Below are positions 24,986-36,722 of a stretch of DNA of 64,000 nucleotides, piece by piece (positions within the stretch are counted from its first letter, which is position 1; the number at the start of each line of letters is the position of its first letter). Origin of the DNA: Toxonevra muliebris (lineage: Eukaryota > Arthropoda > Insecta > Diptera > Pallopteridae); contig OY829328.1 in NCBI GenBank assembly GCA_963691655.1, positions 13,346,704 through 13,410,703 of the forward strand. The letters run 5' to 3'. A program made the translations under genes and the position numbers. The notes beneath the pieces are model-generated. The model was not told the origin of the DNA and searched no databases. It was given only the letters and a program-made list of their open reading frames with translations.

Positions 24986-25040
24986 CGACAATCTTATAGC
25001 TCGACAATCTTATAGTACTCGACAATCTTATATTGTCGTA
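24984..25040. repeat. Three tandem copies of CTCGACAATCTTATAG
   Basis: CTCGACAATCTTATAG occurs at 24984, 25000 and 25018, with small additions between the last two; the third copy diverges after CTTATA. It overlaps the end of the preceding palindrome, so both may stem from one local duplication event. Confidence 0.8.
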
Positions 25041-25310
25041 TAGTAAAATCGTTTTTGAGAAATCAAATATATTTAGATTTTTCCAAAACAAAGCCATCAG
25101 CAGTGAAAAGTATATACTTTCAACAAACGAAAAACTTTATTATTTAAAATATTATTTTATATTTTATTTTAATAATAATAATTTAATATAAATATTAAAA
25201 TGGGGTCGGATATTTGAATCAACTCTGGTTAGCCGCCATGCTGGGCATGCTAATAGGATGCATGTTACATTGCAACTGGTTATTAAATACATTCAGACTA
25301 CATTAAATCT
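25041..25310. other. Non-coding DNA, AT-rich
   Basis: A TA/AT-rich run at 25140-25200. Nothing else recognised. Confidence 0.4.
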
Positions 25311-26700
25311 ACAATTTCAACGCCAGCTTATAAATGTCTTACTTTTAGAAAGCTTGATAGTGGTCTAGTTTTTGGATTGAATTTTGTACTGAATTTTAGT
25401 TTGATATTGGTTTAACTTTTCCGTTTTTGATCTGAATTCTGGTTTTATTGTAATTTTGAATTTTGTTTTATTTTAGTTTGAATTTAAATCTGAATTTGGT
25501 TTGAGTTTTAATCCATGTTTGGTATAAATTTTGATTTACTTTCCAGCGTTTGCAGAACAGCGTTTGCAGAACAGCGTTTGATCTGATTTCTGGTCTAAGT
25601 TTGGGTTTGCTTTTAATTTGCATTTGGCTTCTTTTTAGCATCAGTTTTAATTTAACTCTTAGTTTGAATTATGGTGAATATTTTCGTCTGAATTGGTTTG
25701 ATTTTGATACTATTTTGGTCTGAATTTCGGTCCGAAATTGGTCTGAATTTTGTTTTAAAATTTGGACTGAATTCGTCTGGAATTTTGGTCCAGCTTTTGT
25801 TTAATTTAAGTTAAAATTTGTTGATGTAAATATTTATCAGATATTCCCACTAGTTTTTGGTCTGAATTTTGGATTACTTTCGTTCGGTATTTGGTGTGTT
25901 TTTGGCTTAAAGTTTTGTTTAACTATTGGTCTGAGTTGTGGTCTAAATTTTTTTTGGAATGAATTTTGAAACCGATTTTTTTTTTTTTTTTTTTTTTTTT
26001 TTGATTCGTTCTGAATTTTGTGTTCTTAGACTGAGTTTTGACCTGCATTTGATCTCATTTTGGTCGATTTTTATTGGAATTTTGGTCCGATTCGTGGTCT
26101 GAACATTGTTTTTTTTAACCGGTTGTTGCCCGGTACCCGAAAGGGTGTACAGATCTCGTTGGAATTTAAAATGTATTGGTTTTTTGGTCAAATTAAGATA
26201 TATTTACATTTTAAGTAATGTATATACAGGCTTAGTGAACGTATTTAATTTTTTATAAAAATGAAGTGCTTGGTTATGGAGTTGTGAGATCGTAAACTCA
26301 CCACCAGGCCGATATTAATAGAGATATCGATGCTAAGAGTGATATGAATATATATTTTAAAAATTCGTTTAAAGTACAATCCAAATCAACTATTATCTTA
26401 ATTTAATTTTTTTCGGGTTTTTGTTTCTACCAAAAATGACTCAAAAAATTGAGATGATGTATCAAATTGTTTCATCAAAATTTTTTCTCAAAGGAAAATC
26501 AAAAATTTCCTTCAAATTGTTTTCTCAAAATAAATCATTTAACAATATATATCCATCAGAAAAATCATAATCAAGATTTTCTATCCGATTTTAGTTTGAA
26601 TTTTGGTCTCAGTTTTGTTCCAGTTATCTTTTAGTTTTTGACCTGTATTTGATAGAATTTTTGCACTAGTTTTTGGTCGATAGTGAGTCTGATATTTATA
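25311..26700. repeat. Degenerate TGAATTTTGGTC minisatellite-like repeat, copy 1
   Basis: From 25370 to about 26110, and again at 26578-26700, the sequence is a chain of variants of TTTGGTCTGAATTT at irregular spacing of 12-30 bases, as in GGTCTGAATTTCGGTCCG and TTAGTTTGAATT. It has an internal T tract (about 25978-26002). The segment 25311-25440 aligns with 52516-52640 (shared CTACAATTTCA, CGCCAG, AATGTCT-like, TTTAGTTTGATATT and TTTTTGATCTGAATTCTGG), showing that both derive from one interspersed unit. It does not encode protein. Confidence 0.75.
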
Positions 26701-29645
26701 TTTTAATTAAGTAAAATCAGCCCCCCCCTTCCCCCCAAAGCCAAGTCCTAGTACCGCCGCTGTGAGAAGTGTCTGTTTTCCGTATAGAAAAATTCTTAAA
26801 TTCTTCTTATTTTTTAACATTTTATTTTGGACATATTTAATTTTTAATATGAAAATGAAATCATGTATTATTAAAAGTTGCCGTATGAGCATCACAGATC
26901 AGAAGATCTGAACAAAATTTACCGTCGAAATTGTTGGCACTTTCAAGGGCCTTGCGTGATCTGAAGATATCCGATTTCAAAAAAATGTGTTCCCCTTGTA
27001 TACATCCATAAAAAAATGTTGTACCTTGTGAACAGTTTTGTGACTCAATCTAAACATTTGAGACTCACCCCATGTAAGGCGCGCTTGCAAAGTATTTGTG
27101 CTTCACACAACGACGCTGCATTTGACATTTAGTCAAACTATAATTTGACACTTACACTCACAGACATGTGTTTGCTTGTATTAACAGCATACCACATATT
27201 TGCATAACAAAAAATCAATACATATGTATGAATGTATCTGCATTATCTATTTGTCGTTATATTAACTAGGGGAAAATGATCATCGATCATTTCAAAATGT
27301 TTGACAATCTTTATGCAAAATTATATTCAAAATTATTAAAGTAATCAATTCGTTTAATAAAAAAAATAAAAACTATAATGCACTACAATGTCAATGTAGG
27401 AGTTTTGTCTGAGAAAAAAAAATATTTAAAATTGTCATTTGACTTGACCTTTGACTAGTATATGTTGTAATATTATTTGTTTATAAACATGTGGGAGATT
27501 ACGGCTTAAGGGGTTAAGCTTTGATACCTGGCATCAAAACTATTTCACCGATCTGACTAAAATTTTGTTTTGTGATGAAAACATTTTTTCATTAAAGAAA
27601 TATTAGAAATTTTCATCAACAACGAGTTTAACGAGTACCATATTTTCAAATCAATATTTTCTTGAAATCCTTTCTTCAAGGTCCAGTTCTTTTTACCGAT
27701 GCGAAGTAAGCCCACAAAAATAATTAAAATAGTTTCCCAAAGATCATCTTTTTGACTGAGAGAATGACCTTTGCATTTTTTTGGCACCATATCTCACCAA
27801 GTCCAATTGTTTGCTATAAATTGCATTTTCATTTCTAGAGTAAAGTAATCGATTCGATGCATTTAAAATTTTCATTAGGATGACCCCAGCCCTTCGAAGA
27901 TTTCACACATCGATAGGCAAAGAAATGTGATTTATAAACATAACTAATTAACTATTTCTTTAATTTTATTTGCAAATAAATTTAAATGAGAAATTTCACA
28001 ATCATTTAAAAATCCATTTGTGTCATGGTCATTCTTATTTAGCAACTGTTGCACTTCATAGCTGAGCTTTGTAGTAATGCAAAAATTGCATATGTATGCA
28101 TATCTATGTATGTATATGTGTATAGTATGTAGTTATGTATATTTGTAAAGTACGAATACGTTACGGTTTTGATTTCATATTAAAATTATTGCCAACATAA
28201 GCAAGCGAATTGACGATGACGATGACGACGACGACGACGACGCAGCTTGGTGTAAATTCGTATGACAAATAAATATTTTTAATTTTGTTGTGTATGCCCA
28301 CATTTTCACAATTGTAAACAAAAAAATAAGCAAAATATAAACAAACCAGAAAAAGCACACAAACGTAAAACTTTTTTGTCTTTCTATTATAGCTCAGCTA
28401 CTTAAGTCAGCCATGGCAAAAGTTTTCTTAATGACTTCGCATCGCATAATTCCAGTCCATCGTTGATGATTGCAATAGCTAAAGGCATACATACATACAC
28501 ACATCCAAGCATTTTTATGCATGTACCTCGCAGACAAATACTCTATGCTGTGCTATGTTAGGCTATTAAACGCTTAGGGGGAGGAGGTAATATCTACTTT
28601 ATTGTACGGCATCACTGTACTCTAAGGTAGGTAGCTACCACATTACAACAACATTTGCACATCACTCTTTTTCATGTATTGCACTACAAAGCAAGCAAAC
28701 AGGTAGGCAGGGAGGCAGGCAGGCAGACAGGCAACAAAACGCTTTCGGTTACTTTGTCAGCATCATTTAAAAATGATGCAGTAATTTCCGTTTACAGTAG
28801 CAGTGCAGCCAAGCAATCAACTAATAATAGGAATAACAACAACATCAACAACAATAGAAATTGTAATACTGGCTGCAATTGCAACTGCACATTATTATTT
28901 TTTTTTTTTTGTTGTTTTTATTGTTGTTGTTGTTGCCATAAAACGATTTCAATTTTTCATTAAAAGGTAAATTTATCAAATTGTATTGGTCTGGCATGCA
29001 CATGCATCAGCACAATTGTTGTATATCTGTTGCATTGCATTTTGAAGGTGGCATTCATTAATCATCAATTTTGAAAAAAATGCGCATGCTATTTTGTTTT
29101 ACACTTACAATTAATGATTACACCAAGTTCTCTTCTTGCCTTTCTTCTATCGCTCCTCTTCCTCTCATGCATGAAATCAAATATGCTACTTCTATTTACC
29201 AAATCATGTTTATCATCATGATTCATTCACCAAATACAACAACAGAAAAGATTTGATTACAGAAATAGTTTTTAATACTTATTACAAATAATAAACTAAT
29301 TTTACACCTGTGGGCAAAAATTAATTATTGTGTTCAATTGAAATTTCACGTATTGATTAAATCAAATGAGAAAGGCGAACATTTTTGAACGGAAAATTAG
29401 CTAACACAAAAATTCATAGATTGAAAAAAAAACACACAATTTTAAGTTCAAATGTAAAGTTTTTTTTGGAGTTTTTATATTTTCGGTAATTCGAGAGCAT
29501 GTTATGTTAATCACATGGTTTTTGTTTCCAAACTTTCACTTTAAACTTGTGAACTTTTTGTTCTTTTCATCTGTTTTTTTTAAATACTTTAAGGTTGAAA
29601 ATTAACCTACATACTTCAATGATTTCTGACAGGCTTTGTTCCTCA
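26701..29645. other. Non-coding DNA with simple repeats and a possible hAT-type end
   Basis: Near 26713-26761 a C-rich run is followed by AAGCCAAGTCCTAGTACCGC and CGCTG, which read in reverse (CAGCGGCGGTAC) resembles a hAT-type terminus; no partner found. A TAGGGGAAAA end lies at 27270. The (GAC)n microsatellite is at about 28212-28241. GGCAGGCAGGCAG at 28701-28730 and CAACAA / GTTGTT runs at 28820-28935 are simple repeats. The remaining ORFs show no sign of being genes. Confidence 0.4.
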
Positions 29646-29915
29646 TCAGAGTTGGGCAATAAAAATTCCTTTAAATTAAAGGAAATTTAATTCCACCTCA
29701 GTTTTAATTCCTTGTAATTGTAACTGGTAATTAACATTTCGAAATACAGTAGCGAACAAGCAAATTGTTTCTATTGAGTATCTTAAATAACAAACAAAAG
29801 AAATTTTGCTGTACTCAGTTTAACGAACAACAAACAAGATCAGAGTGTTTCAAAGAAAAACAATTGCAATAAGAACAGTTATGCCAAAAATTATTTTAAT
29901 TTTTTGGCATTTTTT

Positions 29916-30271
29916 CCTTAACAAAAACACCATCAGCATTACGACTTCGGTGCTCACGGGACACTGTATAATGGGAAGACATGCTGCAAGACTAGGACTG
30001 CCAATTTATGACTTCTGTCGGGGCTTCGACTCTGAGGAGGAGGAAGAAACAGTCTGGCCAGGAAGAGACTAAAACTCTTGGGCTCACCTTTCTTCACTAG
30101 TCAGTCCGAGCTATCATCCATAAATATTAAGGACATAGCCAGATTAATTATGGAGTCCTCACGGTTCTGACCCAAATGGGGGAGTCGCGCCGTACTGTGG
30201 TATCACAATGAGCCTAAATGTGCTTAAGTGTGCTTTCAAGCAGAAAGCTGCCACTCCAACCTAATCTAACC
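29916..30271 (+). pseudogene. 5'-truncated non-LTR retrotransposon, 3' end of pol
   Basis: The frame reads TGHCIMGRHAARLGLPIYDF, then CRGFDSEEEEETV. This is the region just after RNase H in LOA/R1/Jockey-like elements, where the usual continuation is EHLLC-x-CPAL. That part is broken by a deletion (the text goes straight to WPGRD). Later frames give SPFFTSLSELSSINIKDIAR-like and then IMESS, followed by a 3' untranslated tail ending AAAGCTGCCACTCCAACC. The piece is flanked by TTGGCATTTTTT (29904-29915) and TTGGCATTTTTT (30272-30283), a 12-bp target duplication, proving a 5'-truncated retrotransposition. Confidence 0.8.
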
Positions 30272-30328
30272 TTGGCATTTTTTTGTCATTTTTTTGTCTT
30301 TGTCTTACACGAAGTGTGAACACATGAA

Positions 30329-30756
30329 CCCTTCGGAGGGCGCGCCGCGGCAAATTAGCCGCAAATTGTTTAATTTGTGTTTTTAAAATACAAATCATAG
30401 TAGCCGACCGCTATCACTCGAGTGATTTTGTAAGTTTTGAGATGCAGAGTGGTTTACCATTAGCCGTTGGTTTCTGCATTACATAGTTTAGCTGCTATTT
30501 GTGTTTGAAAATTAGTATCTCACTTGTAACAAAAAAATTCATGAAATTTTTTCAAAGTTCAAACGATGATGAAAAAACATTTAAAAATAAATGCTTAAAA
30601 TATATTTAAATATCACTAGAAAGTAATGAATTGTTTTATTTTAATGAATTTTTTGCTATAAGAAAAATTGCAGTCGATACTATCAAATTTACCTTGCGGC
30701 TAAATTGCCGCGGCGCACCCTCTCGCGTAACTTTTCAGAGCGCGCCCTCCGAAGGG
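30329..30756. mobile_element. piggyBac-like MITE with GC-rich ends
   Basis: The left end is CCCTTCGGAGGGCGCG and the right end is its exact 16-base complement, followed by TTAA (30757-30760). The left flank is TGAA, one base off TTAA. Inside, CGCCGCGGCAAATTAGCCGC pairs with GCGGCTAAATTGCCGCGGCG about 26 bases further in on the right, a second inverted block. The 428 bp are non-coding. CCC...GGG ends with TTAA duplication fit the piggyBac superfamily. The GC-rich ends contrast with the AT-rich surroundings. Confidence 0.8.
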
Positions 30757-31247
30757 TTAAAAAATTAATTTACAATGTACTATTTTTTGTCATTTCAGTC
30801 ACTTTAGTTAAAGGAATAGGCTAATTGATTTTAGTACTCTATTTAGCGAAAAAATCGATTTAATGAATTGCCCTGACAACAATTGTGTTCGTTAAATCGG
30901 AAAACTACTGTATTTTAACATTGCCATCTGTGTAGTTGGTTTCTGTCGTATTGCGGAAAACCTCATACCAAAAAACAGAACTCCATCACATTCACATGAA
31001 ATATATTCGCCCGCCCCCCCCTTCCCCCCCAAATTTTACAATATATGCATTTAAAGTATAAACTGTATGCAAAAAATCTTTCCTCCTAGGCAAAATTTAA
31101 CTCGGATATGTTTTATACCACATCGGAAAACTACTGTACTTGTAATGGAATTAATTTTTTTGTCAACTCCATTACTGGGGACTGTAAGTAATTAACATTT
31201 TCAATTTGTCAGTAATGGAATTGGAAAAATATTCTTTTCCATTTTTC

Positions 31248-31321
31248 GTCGCCTGGGAATTGATTTGGCGTATAGGTATATGAATTTGTACACACATACG
31301 CCAAATCAATTCTCAGGTGAC
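31248..31321. repeat. 26-bp inverted repeat (hairpin)
   Basis: The left arm 31248-31273 (GTCGCCTGGGAATTGATTTG...) and right arm 31296-31321 (...AAATCAATTCTCAGGTGAC) match at 24 of 26 positions around a 22-base loop. It lies inside the AATTCC-rich repeat but is more exact than its neighbours. Confidence 0.85.
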
Positions 31322-32950
31322 ATTTTGTAATTAAAAATATGCTTAAAAAAGTGCTTAAGAACTTTTGTAGTTTTGCCAACCCAACTTCTAATTCTACCAT
31401 GCAACGCAACGTAGATAATTGCTGATTTCTGTTATCCAAGTCTTTTTCGCACTGTATAATTTGTAGACGAGTAGTTATTAGAAACTATTTTATTGCGCTT
31501 TTTAACAGAGCACTTAGAAATCACAGTTTGCGGACATTTAGTTATATTTGTATTCTGATTAGTTACTGGAAGAGCTAAATAAATTAAATTCCATTACAAT
31601 TAATGTTATGTTATTAATGTAATGTTAATTACTATTTAAAACTTCTTGTAATGGATTTAATTTTTCTTGTCAATTCCATTCTTGAAAATTGTAATTGGTA
31701 ATGTGAAGAATTGTAAATGTTACTTTTAATTAGAATTCCTTGTAATAGAATTAATTTGTCTTGTCAATTCCATTCCTGGGGAGCGCAGTTAGTAATAAAC
31801 ATTTCCAATCTCTTAGTGATGGAATTAGAATTTAATTATATTCTGTTATTTAAAATAGGGAATTCTTCAAAAGGATATGAAAACTGAGGAATTTCTCTTC
31901 TTTGTGCACTCAATTACTTTTCTGGAATGAATTCAAAAATAGTAAGTGATTCCTTTTGATTTGAATTGTAGTAAGCAAATAGTAATTGCGTGATTTTGTG
32001 GTTGCATGTAATTGGAATTTTTAATTCCTTTTTAATGAAATTGATAACAGTTCCAATTCCATTGCAAAGAATTTTCATTGGGGATTGAATATTTTCAAAC
32101 TACCGGGTAATTGTATTTTGTAATTAAAAATATTTCAGTTACATATAATTCTTTTGTTAGGGAGTAATATATTACTTTCATGGAATTATACTTCAATTTA
32201 GTTGGAATGATTGCTCGCAAGTAATTGGTTCCTTTTTACTTCAATTCGTAAAAACAGAGAATTAAATTTCTTCGAAAAATATTCTAAAGTGAGTTTTTAA
32301 TTTTCGAATTTCTTCAGATTTTTCTTTGATTTACTCGTAATAATTTATTAGACATACACATTTTACAATATTTTTCGAAAATTTAATTCTTCGTTTTTTG
32401 GAATTGCACTAAAAAGGAATCAATTACTTTCGAGGAATCAATTACTAATTGGAATTTAATTCCTTGAAAGTAATAGATTGCAATTACTTCTAACAACAAA
32501 ATTACTGTCAATTACTTTTTCAATTCTTGTAAGCAATGGAAATATTTTTAATTATAAAGCACAATTTCCTAGAATGGAACCGATAAATTTTTCAATTTCA
32601 TTACCCGGGAATTTAAAAATTTTAAATTTCGATTACAGTTCCCTGTAATGCAATTGAATGTTTTAAAACTTTTCCAATTCCTTAAATCCAATTTCTTAGA
32701 ATTGAAATTGTGGGGGTATTTTAATTCCCAAATGGAATCATTACTACTCAGCTCTAATTGTAGCAATTATTTTCATGCACTACACTTAATAGGGACCTCT
32801 AATCAACGTAACTTCTTGGAGTTCAACGCAAAAGGAATTAATAACTTTCGAGAAATTATTCAAGGCTTTTGGGAATTTTTTAATTACCATTTACAATTCC
32901 AAGGAATTGGAATTGAATTCCAAGGAATTGGAATTGAAGAGAATATCAAT

Positions 32951-34638
32951 TGCTAAGTCAATTGCTGGGTACTGGTATTAGATTTAATTTACGAATAAAA
33001 GTCATCAGTCGCTGCCACTCCAATGACAATCCACCACCTAACAATCACTAATACCTAATGTGCGTACATCAATCAACGATATAACAAGCTATAGGCAAAC
33101 AACCTCGGACTCATATCGAAATTTTTATAAATTTCTTAAAAGGATATTCATACATATATACATATTTCTCTGCATTTATAAAAAAATGTTTGATATGCGT
33201 GTATAATTGTGAATATTAAAATCTACGAAAGTGAAATAATAAAGTTGACATACTTAATATTTATTTCGCTTATTCAATGTTAGGAGCGACGACGTAATCG
33301 CAATAAAATGTTAATGCGCTGACAAAGCAACAAATACAACATCAACAGTAAAACCAAAAACAATTGAATTATGCCCAACAACAACAGCAACAACACAGCG
33401 GCAAACAAAATTAACATCATCAGTAACTTCAACTTTAACTTCATCAACAATAGCGATATCAGTGACAGCAGCAATATCACCACCACCACCAACAACAACA
33501 ACAATACCACCAACCACAACAGCACACAAACCACAGCGGCATTAATAAAATCTCTCGCATGTGATTACAATTTCATCGTAGGTTCATGCAACGTACGAAT
33601 GTGAGTGATAACGTTAACGAAAACGAATGAGCGCACACGGCGCAGGTATGCGTAAAATAACAAAAACAAAATGAAAAACAAGAAACTAACACGTTAACGA
33701 GACTGCAAGCAGCAGCAGCAACAGCAACAGCAGCAGCTAAGCAATGTCTCTGGGGAATAAATTTGGATATGAGCAATTTTTTGTTTTGTTTTAACCACAA
33801 CGAAGCAAGCAAAGAAAGCTAAAAACAACAACAAAAACAATATCTTAAAACATGAGGTTTTACTCATATGTCACGCTTAATGAATCAATCGACAAAAATG
33901 CTGACTGAATGACTGACTAACTGACTGCCTGGCTGACTTAACTGACACACATTTCTCATTGCATCTTCATCACATCTCGTTGGGTTTATGCGTTCGCATA
34001 TTGGTTGTTGAAGTGCTGTTTTTGTTGTTGTCTACCCACAATTTATGCGATTTTAGGGCGTACTTCGATGTGAACATGTACCAAGTAGTACATATGTACC
34101 TACATATATGTATATATATGATATGAGCACATACATATGTACATAGGTACTCATTCATAGATTGTAGCAGAAGCTGATTAACAGAATAGTGCAACTCCCT
34201 CCTTACATACTTTGTGCCGGTGTGACATTTTGTAATAAATTATTATTTTCAGCTAACAAATAAAGTAACAACCAAAAAAAAAAGCAAAATAAATAAAAAA
34301 TAAAAAGGTAAAAACTTTTTCAGTTATGTAATATGTGGGATTTACCATGTAGTGCTAATTTTGCTATGTACAATATTATTTGCACTTAAATTATAAAATA
34401 TTGAAAAAGAGCTATAGTTGAAAATCTTATGAAATTTGTGTAATATTTCGAATTTTTATAATTGTATGTATTTTACTTACAGTATCTCCTTACATTGGTG
34501 AAACAGTGTGCAGCAGGTGCACGGGTGGATACTACACATACGTAGTTATTATAATGCCATTCAAATATATTATAAATGTTTAAAATATCTGTGTCAAATG
34601 TGCACATACATTCAAAATTTCTATTGATCAGCTAAATA
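32951..34638. other. Non-coding DNA with CAA/CAG triplet repeats
   Basis: (CAA)n/(CAC)n runs at 33371-33540 and (CAG)n at about 33711-33740 give low-complexity ORFs on both strands that are not credible genes. CTGACTGACTGA runs occur near 33901-33945 and TACATATG runs near 34090-34150. Confidence 0.5.
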
Positions 34639-35697
34639 TTGGGAGTATTTGGGAGTATGAATGTATAAACTCGTAATTGTGACTAACTTCATATCTATCA
34701 TACGCGCCATTTTTTTGACATTGACAGCTATTCTATCTCGAAGAGCGCCAAAAATACTATAAGAATTGATCTGTCAAATAATTTTCATAATTTTACAAAA
34801 GTGTTTTACTATAGCTGAAAATGTCAAATTTCGTGTCAACAAAACAACATTTGCGGGAAGTTTTAATTTGCTTCTTCCATTTATAGAAAAACGCAACTGA
34901 AGCACATCGTTTATTCACTGAAGCTTATCCTGACTGTGCTATAGACATTAGAATGTGTCAGGTGTGGTATACCCGTTTCAAAAGTGGTGATCTTGATGTT
35001 GAGGACAGGGAACGTTCAGGCGGCCCGAAAAAGTTCGAAGATGAAGAATTGAAGGCATTACTCGAAGAACTGCTGATTGAACAACAGAAAAGAAAGGGTT
35101 TTCTGCATCGTATTGTGACTGGCGATGAAAAGTGGATACGTTACGATAACCCAAAGCGAAAAAAATCATGGGGACCGCCCGGACATGCATCAACATCAAC
35201 GGCAAAGCCGAACATCCATGGATCCAAGCTCATGCTGTGTATTTGGTGGGATATGAAAGGTGTCGTGTATTATGAGCTGTTGAAACCGAATGAAACGATC
35301 ACTTGCGACCGCTACCGACTTCAATTGATGCGTTTGAGCCGAGCATTAAAGGATAAGAGGCCAGAATATGAGAATAGACACGACGAAGTTATTCTTCAGC
35401 ACGACAATGCTCGGCCGCATGTTGCTCCTTCTGATTACCTTTTGTTCTGATCGATGACACATGGTCTGGCTGAACAGCACTTCCGTTCTTTCGAAGAACT
35501 CAAAAAATGGGTCGATTCGCGGATACCCTCAAAAGATGAGGTGTTCTTTCGACGCGGAGTCCGTATGCTACCAGAAAGATGGGAAAAGGTTGTGGCTAAC
35601 GATGGACAATACTTTAAAGAATAAATTTATAATTACTTTTTCACAATAAATGTCCAAATTACGAAAAAAATACGAGTTTATACATTCATACTCCCAA
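34639..35697 (+). mobile_element. mariner element (mellifera-type), internally deleted
   Basis: The left terminus TTGGGAGTAT (34639, with GGGAGTATTT partly duplicated) and the right terminus ATACTCCCAA (to 35697) are inverted repeats. The homology continues inwards as GAATGTATAAACTCGTA on both sides. Both ends border TA (34637-34638 and 35698-35699). The 1059-bp element contains a deleted transposase gene (34821-35624). Full-length mariners are about 1.3 kb, so roughly 250-300 bp are missing. Confidence 0.9.
34821..35624 (+). pseudogene. mariner transposase, deleted and with two stops
   Basis: The frame starts MSNFVSTKQHLREVLI and meets TAG at 34884. It resumes with the first HTH region and VWYTRFKSGDLDVEDRERSG, then GPKKFEDEELKALLEE. 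Here about 60-70 residues (second HTH and linker) are missing, and the text jumps to RKGFLHRIVTGDEKWI, with the first catalytic Asp in TGDEKW. IHGSKLMLCIWWD and ILQHDNARPHVA (second catalytic Asp) follow. A second deletion removes about 25 residues, so that ARPHVA joins directly to PSDYLLF, which keeps the third Asp, then TGA. After it the frame continues GLAEQHFRSFEELKKWVDS to DGQYFKE and TAA. The DD34D spacing is therefore destroyed. The sequence words are those of the mellifera subfamily. Confidence 0.9.
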
Positions 35698-36569
35698 TAT
35701 TTTAAATATCTCTCAAAGTATCAGTGTCAGTGCACCACGTTTTCCAAACCAATTAAATCGATTTCTTGAATTTTTCATAAACATAATATATAGCAGATTT
35801 GTTGTAGCCGTGCTAACACAGTGGACTGGACACTCAAAACTAATGGGACTGATTCTTTTGTAGGATATTCAAGCTTGATCTATCATAACTTAAAAACGGA
35901 ATTATTTTTTATTGCTTGATTTTTGGATGTAAAATATTGAGCCTCCAACTGCTGAAGCATTAGTTATCACCTATCATAGTGTTCTCCGATTAAAATTAAG
36001 TGTTCATAGCTCCTTCATAAGATTATTACGTGTGGGGGATATAGCGATTTATTCAGAAAATCTATCCGCTATATTGTGGTGTTATAGGAAAACATTCCTT
36101 AAACAGCGAAATCAGGTCTGCATTAAACCTTCGTCGTGGCGCAAGTTGAGCTGTGCTGTGTTCCTTTTCGGGTGCCAATTGTCGCGGTCAAAAATGAGAA
36201 AGAGAAAGTAAAAATTATCTGCCCCAAACAGTTGGCCAAAAGTAAAGTTATATAGAACATTAGGACAATTCACTAATGATAATTAGGGGCCACACTTCAA
36301 AACTAATATAGCACTTCATACTGCCAAAAAAAAACCGTTTGCATTTGAAAATCCACTAAAAAAACACTATTACAATTCTCAAAAATGCATTCAAGTCGTG
36401 AAAGTACGGACAAGTTTTTTATATATACAGTCTATTCAACAAGAGCGTGTTCGGCTTAATTGTACGAACAAGTTTAAGTATCAAGTTGGACTTTATTTTC
36501 AACATTCAATATTTCATTGCGATTGGCGCTTTATAACCTTTCAAACGAAGGCAATTACAATTTCGACTT
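35698..36569. other. Non-coding DNA, nothing certain
   Basis: ATACAGTCTATTCAACAAG near 36425 resembles a pogo-like end but has no partner. No gene seen. Confidence 0.35.
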
Positions 36570-36720
36570 CATAAATAGTGGTTAGAACTATAAAAGTTAT
36601 ATTTTTCTGTAATTTGTAAAATATTATCAATTAAATAAAAAAATCAAAACTTTAAAATCAACCGTTTAAAAATTATTTAATTTTATACATATATATTAAG
36701 ATTTTTTCGATTTTACTCCT
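36570..36720 (-). mobile_element. Tc1/mariner terminal fragment, same family as 39220
   Basis: Read on the minus strand, the stretch from 36720 begins AGGAGTAAAATCGAAAAAAT and aligns for about 150 bp with 39220-39365, including AAACGGTTGAT, CAGAAAAATATAACTTTTAT and CTAACCACTATTTATGAA. It stops matching just at the transposase stop codon, so only the 3' end of the element is left here. TA follows at 36721-36722. Confidence 0.75.
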
Positions 36721-36722
36721 TA

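Larger units (their letters stand above)
29747..30910. mobile_element. pogo/Tigger-like TA-flanked MITE, interrupted by two insertions
   Basis: The right end is CGATTTAATGAATTG ... TTCGTTAAATCGGAAAACTA followed by CTG and TA. Reverse-complemented it starts CAGTAGTTTTCCGATTTAAC. The left end is TA then CAGTAGCGAACAAGCAAATT, which matches after a 13-base gap within the repeat. CAGT-type starts with TA duplication are typical of pogo/Tigger elements. Without the LINE fragment and the piggyBac-like MITE inside it, the element would be under 400 bp. A further right-end copy (CGGAAAACTACTG then TA) sits at 31124-31138. Confidence 0.55.
29646..32950. repeat. AATTCC-rich quasi-palindromic repeat region with nested insertions
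   Basis: From CAGAGTTGGGCAATAA at 29646, and densely from 31140 to 32950, the sequence is built of TAATGGAATT, GGAATTGGAATTG, CAATTCCATTAC and AATTGTAATT words in both orientations, so short hairpins can form throughout. The same texture and a CAGCTCTG-type end occur at 50690-51284. TE insertions interrupt the left part at 29747-30910. ORFs inside are by-products of the repeats. A CAGAG start would suit a hAT-type MITE, but no target duplication was found. Confidence 0.55.

Noticed and set aside
27557..27790. Minus-strand 77-codon ORF with DLWETI, resembling the end of a Tc1 transposase
   Set aside because: Only one short word matches; no catalytic block, terminal repeat or TA border was seen.
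33280..33812. Low-complexity ORFs on both strands
   Set aside because: They are translations of CAA, CAC and CAG triplet repeats.
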